Source: Geobacillus genomosp. 3 (GTDB lineage: Bacteria; Bacillota; Bacilli; Bacillales; Anoxybacillaceae). From it: a stretch of 64,000 bases of DNA. Positions within the stretch are counted from its first letter, which is position 1. The number at the start of each line of letters is the position of its first letter. The stretch is from assembly GCF_000445995.2 (NCBI RefSeq), contig NC_022080.4, positions 24,001-88,000 of the forward strand. Direction: 5' to 3'. Under the pieces are notes generated by a model. It was given only the letters and a program-made list of their open reading frames with translations. It searched no databases and was not told the origin of the DNA. Shown here one piece after another: positions 63,988 to 64,000 of the stretch. The translations under genes were made by a program, and so were the position numbers.

Positions 63988-64000
63988 ATTATTTGTCTGT

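Overview
This window is a contiguous piece of a Bacillaceae chromosome, and the sequence suggests a thermophile of the Geobacillus/Parageobacillus group. The gene order matches the oriC-proximal region of Bacillus subtilis almost gene for gene (sleL/yaaH, tadA, scr, dnaX, ebfC, recR, yaaL, bofA, rRNA operon, csfB ... lysS). The encoded proteins are rich in Glu, Arg and Ala, the rRNA stems are very GC-rich, and the SD sequences are strong. The genus is inferred from recalled family sequences, not from a database search. Only sleL and abrB are on the minus strand.

Layout: 0.1-5.7 kb holds the spore cortex enzyme sleL, tRNA deaminase tadA, the long Bacillus-type SRP RNA, the dnaX-ebfC-recR repair/replication cluster, yaaL and bofA. 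5.7-11.5 kb is a complete rRNA operon (16S, tRNA-Ile, tRNA-Ala, 23S, 5S) with tandem promoters, RNase III-type processing stems and several copies of an unusual structured repeat in its spacers. 11.6-18.3 kb has csfB (gin), an Orn/Lys/Arg decarboxylase, tmk, holB, ricT, yabA, trmN6 and rsmI. 18.3-27 kb has abrB with Spo0A boxes, metS, tatD, yabE, the 5S-maturing enzyme rnmV, ksgA, yabG, veg and sspF. 27-38 kb has ispE, purR, ridA, spoVG, glmU, prs, the L25 gene, pth, fin, mfd and spoVT. 38-44 kb has a MurJ/SpoVB-type flippase, mazG, rqcP, yabP, yabQ, divIC and yabR, then tRNA-Met and tRNA-Glu. 44-53 kb has spoIIE, yabS, yabT, tilS, hprT and ftsH. 53-63 kb has coaX, hslO, cysK, the complete p-aminobenzoate/folate cluster (pabB, pabA, pabC, folP, folB, folK), yazB, dusB and lysS. 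The end carries a gamma-class carbonic anhydrase gene and three tandem sigma-A promoters that probably drive a second rRNA operon just outside the window.

Two themes dominate. One is housekeeping of translation: rRNA and tRNA genes, SRP RNA, tRNA and rRNA modification enzymes, L25, Pth, RqcP and aminoacyl-tRNA synthetases. The other is sporulation control: AbrB, SpoVG, SpoIIE, Gin, Fin, SpoVT, BofA, YabG, YabP, YabQ, SspF and SleL. Promoter motifs for sigma-A, and candidate motifs for sigma-E, F, G, H and K, sit where the B. subtilis regulon would predict.

The most unusual signals are: (1) a family of roughly 105-110 nt imperfect hairpins ending in AGACA, found in the rRNA operon spacers, with a more degenerate relative between veg and sspF; (2) an rnmV leader in which an 11-bp hairpin separates a perfect SD from the start codon and would restore the spacing when folded; (3) a run of GAG triplets over the pabA SD that looks like a TRAP site; (4) an apparent ATC start codon for folB. 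Genes present here in B. subtilis but absent from this window include darA (yaaQ) and yaaR, yazA, xpaC-yaaN and yacD.
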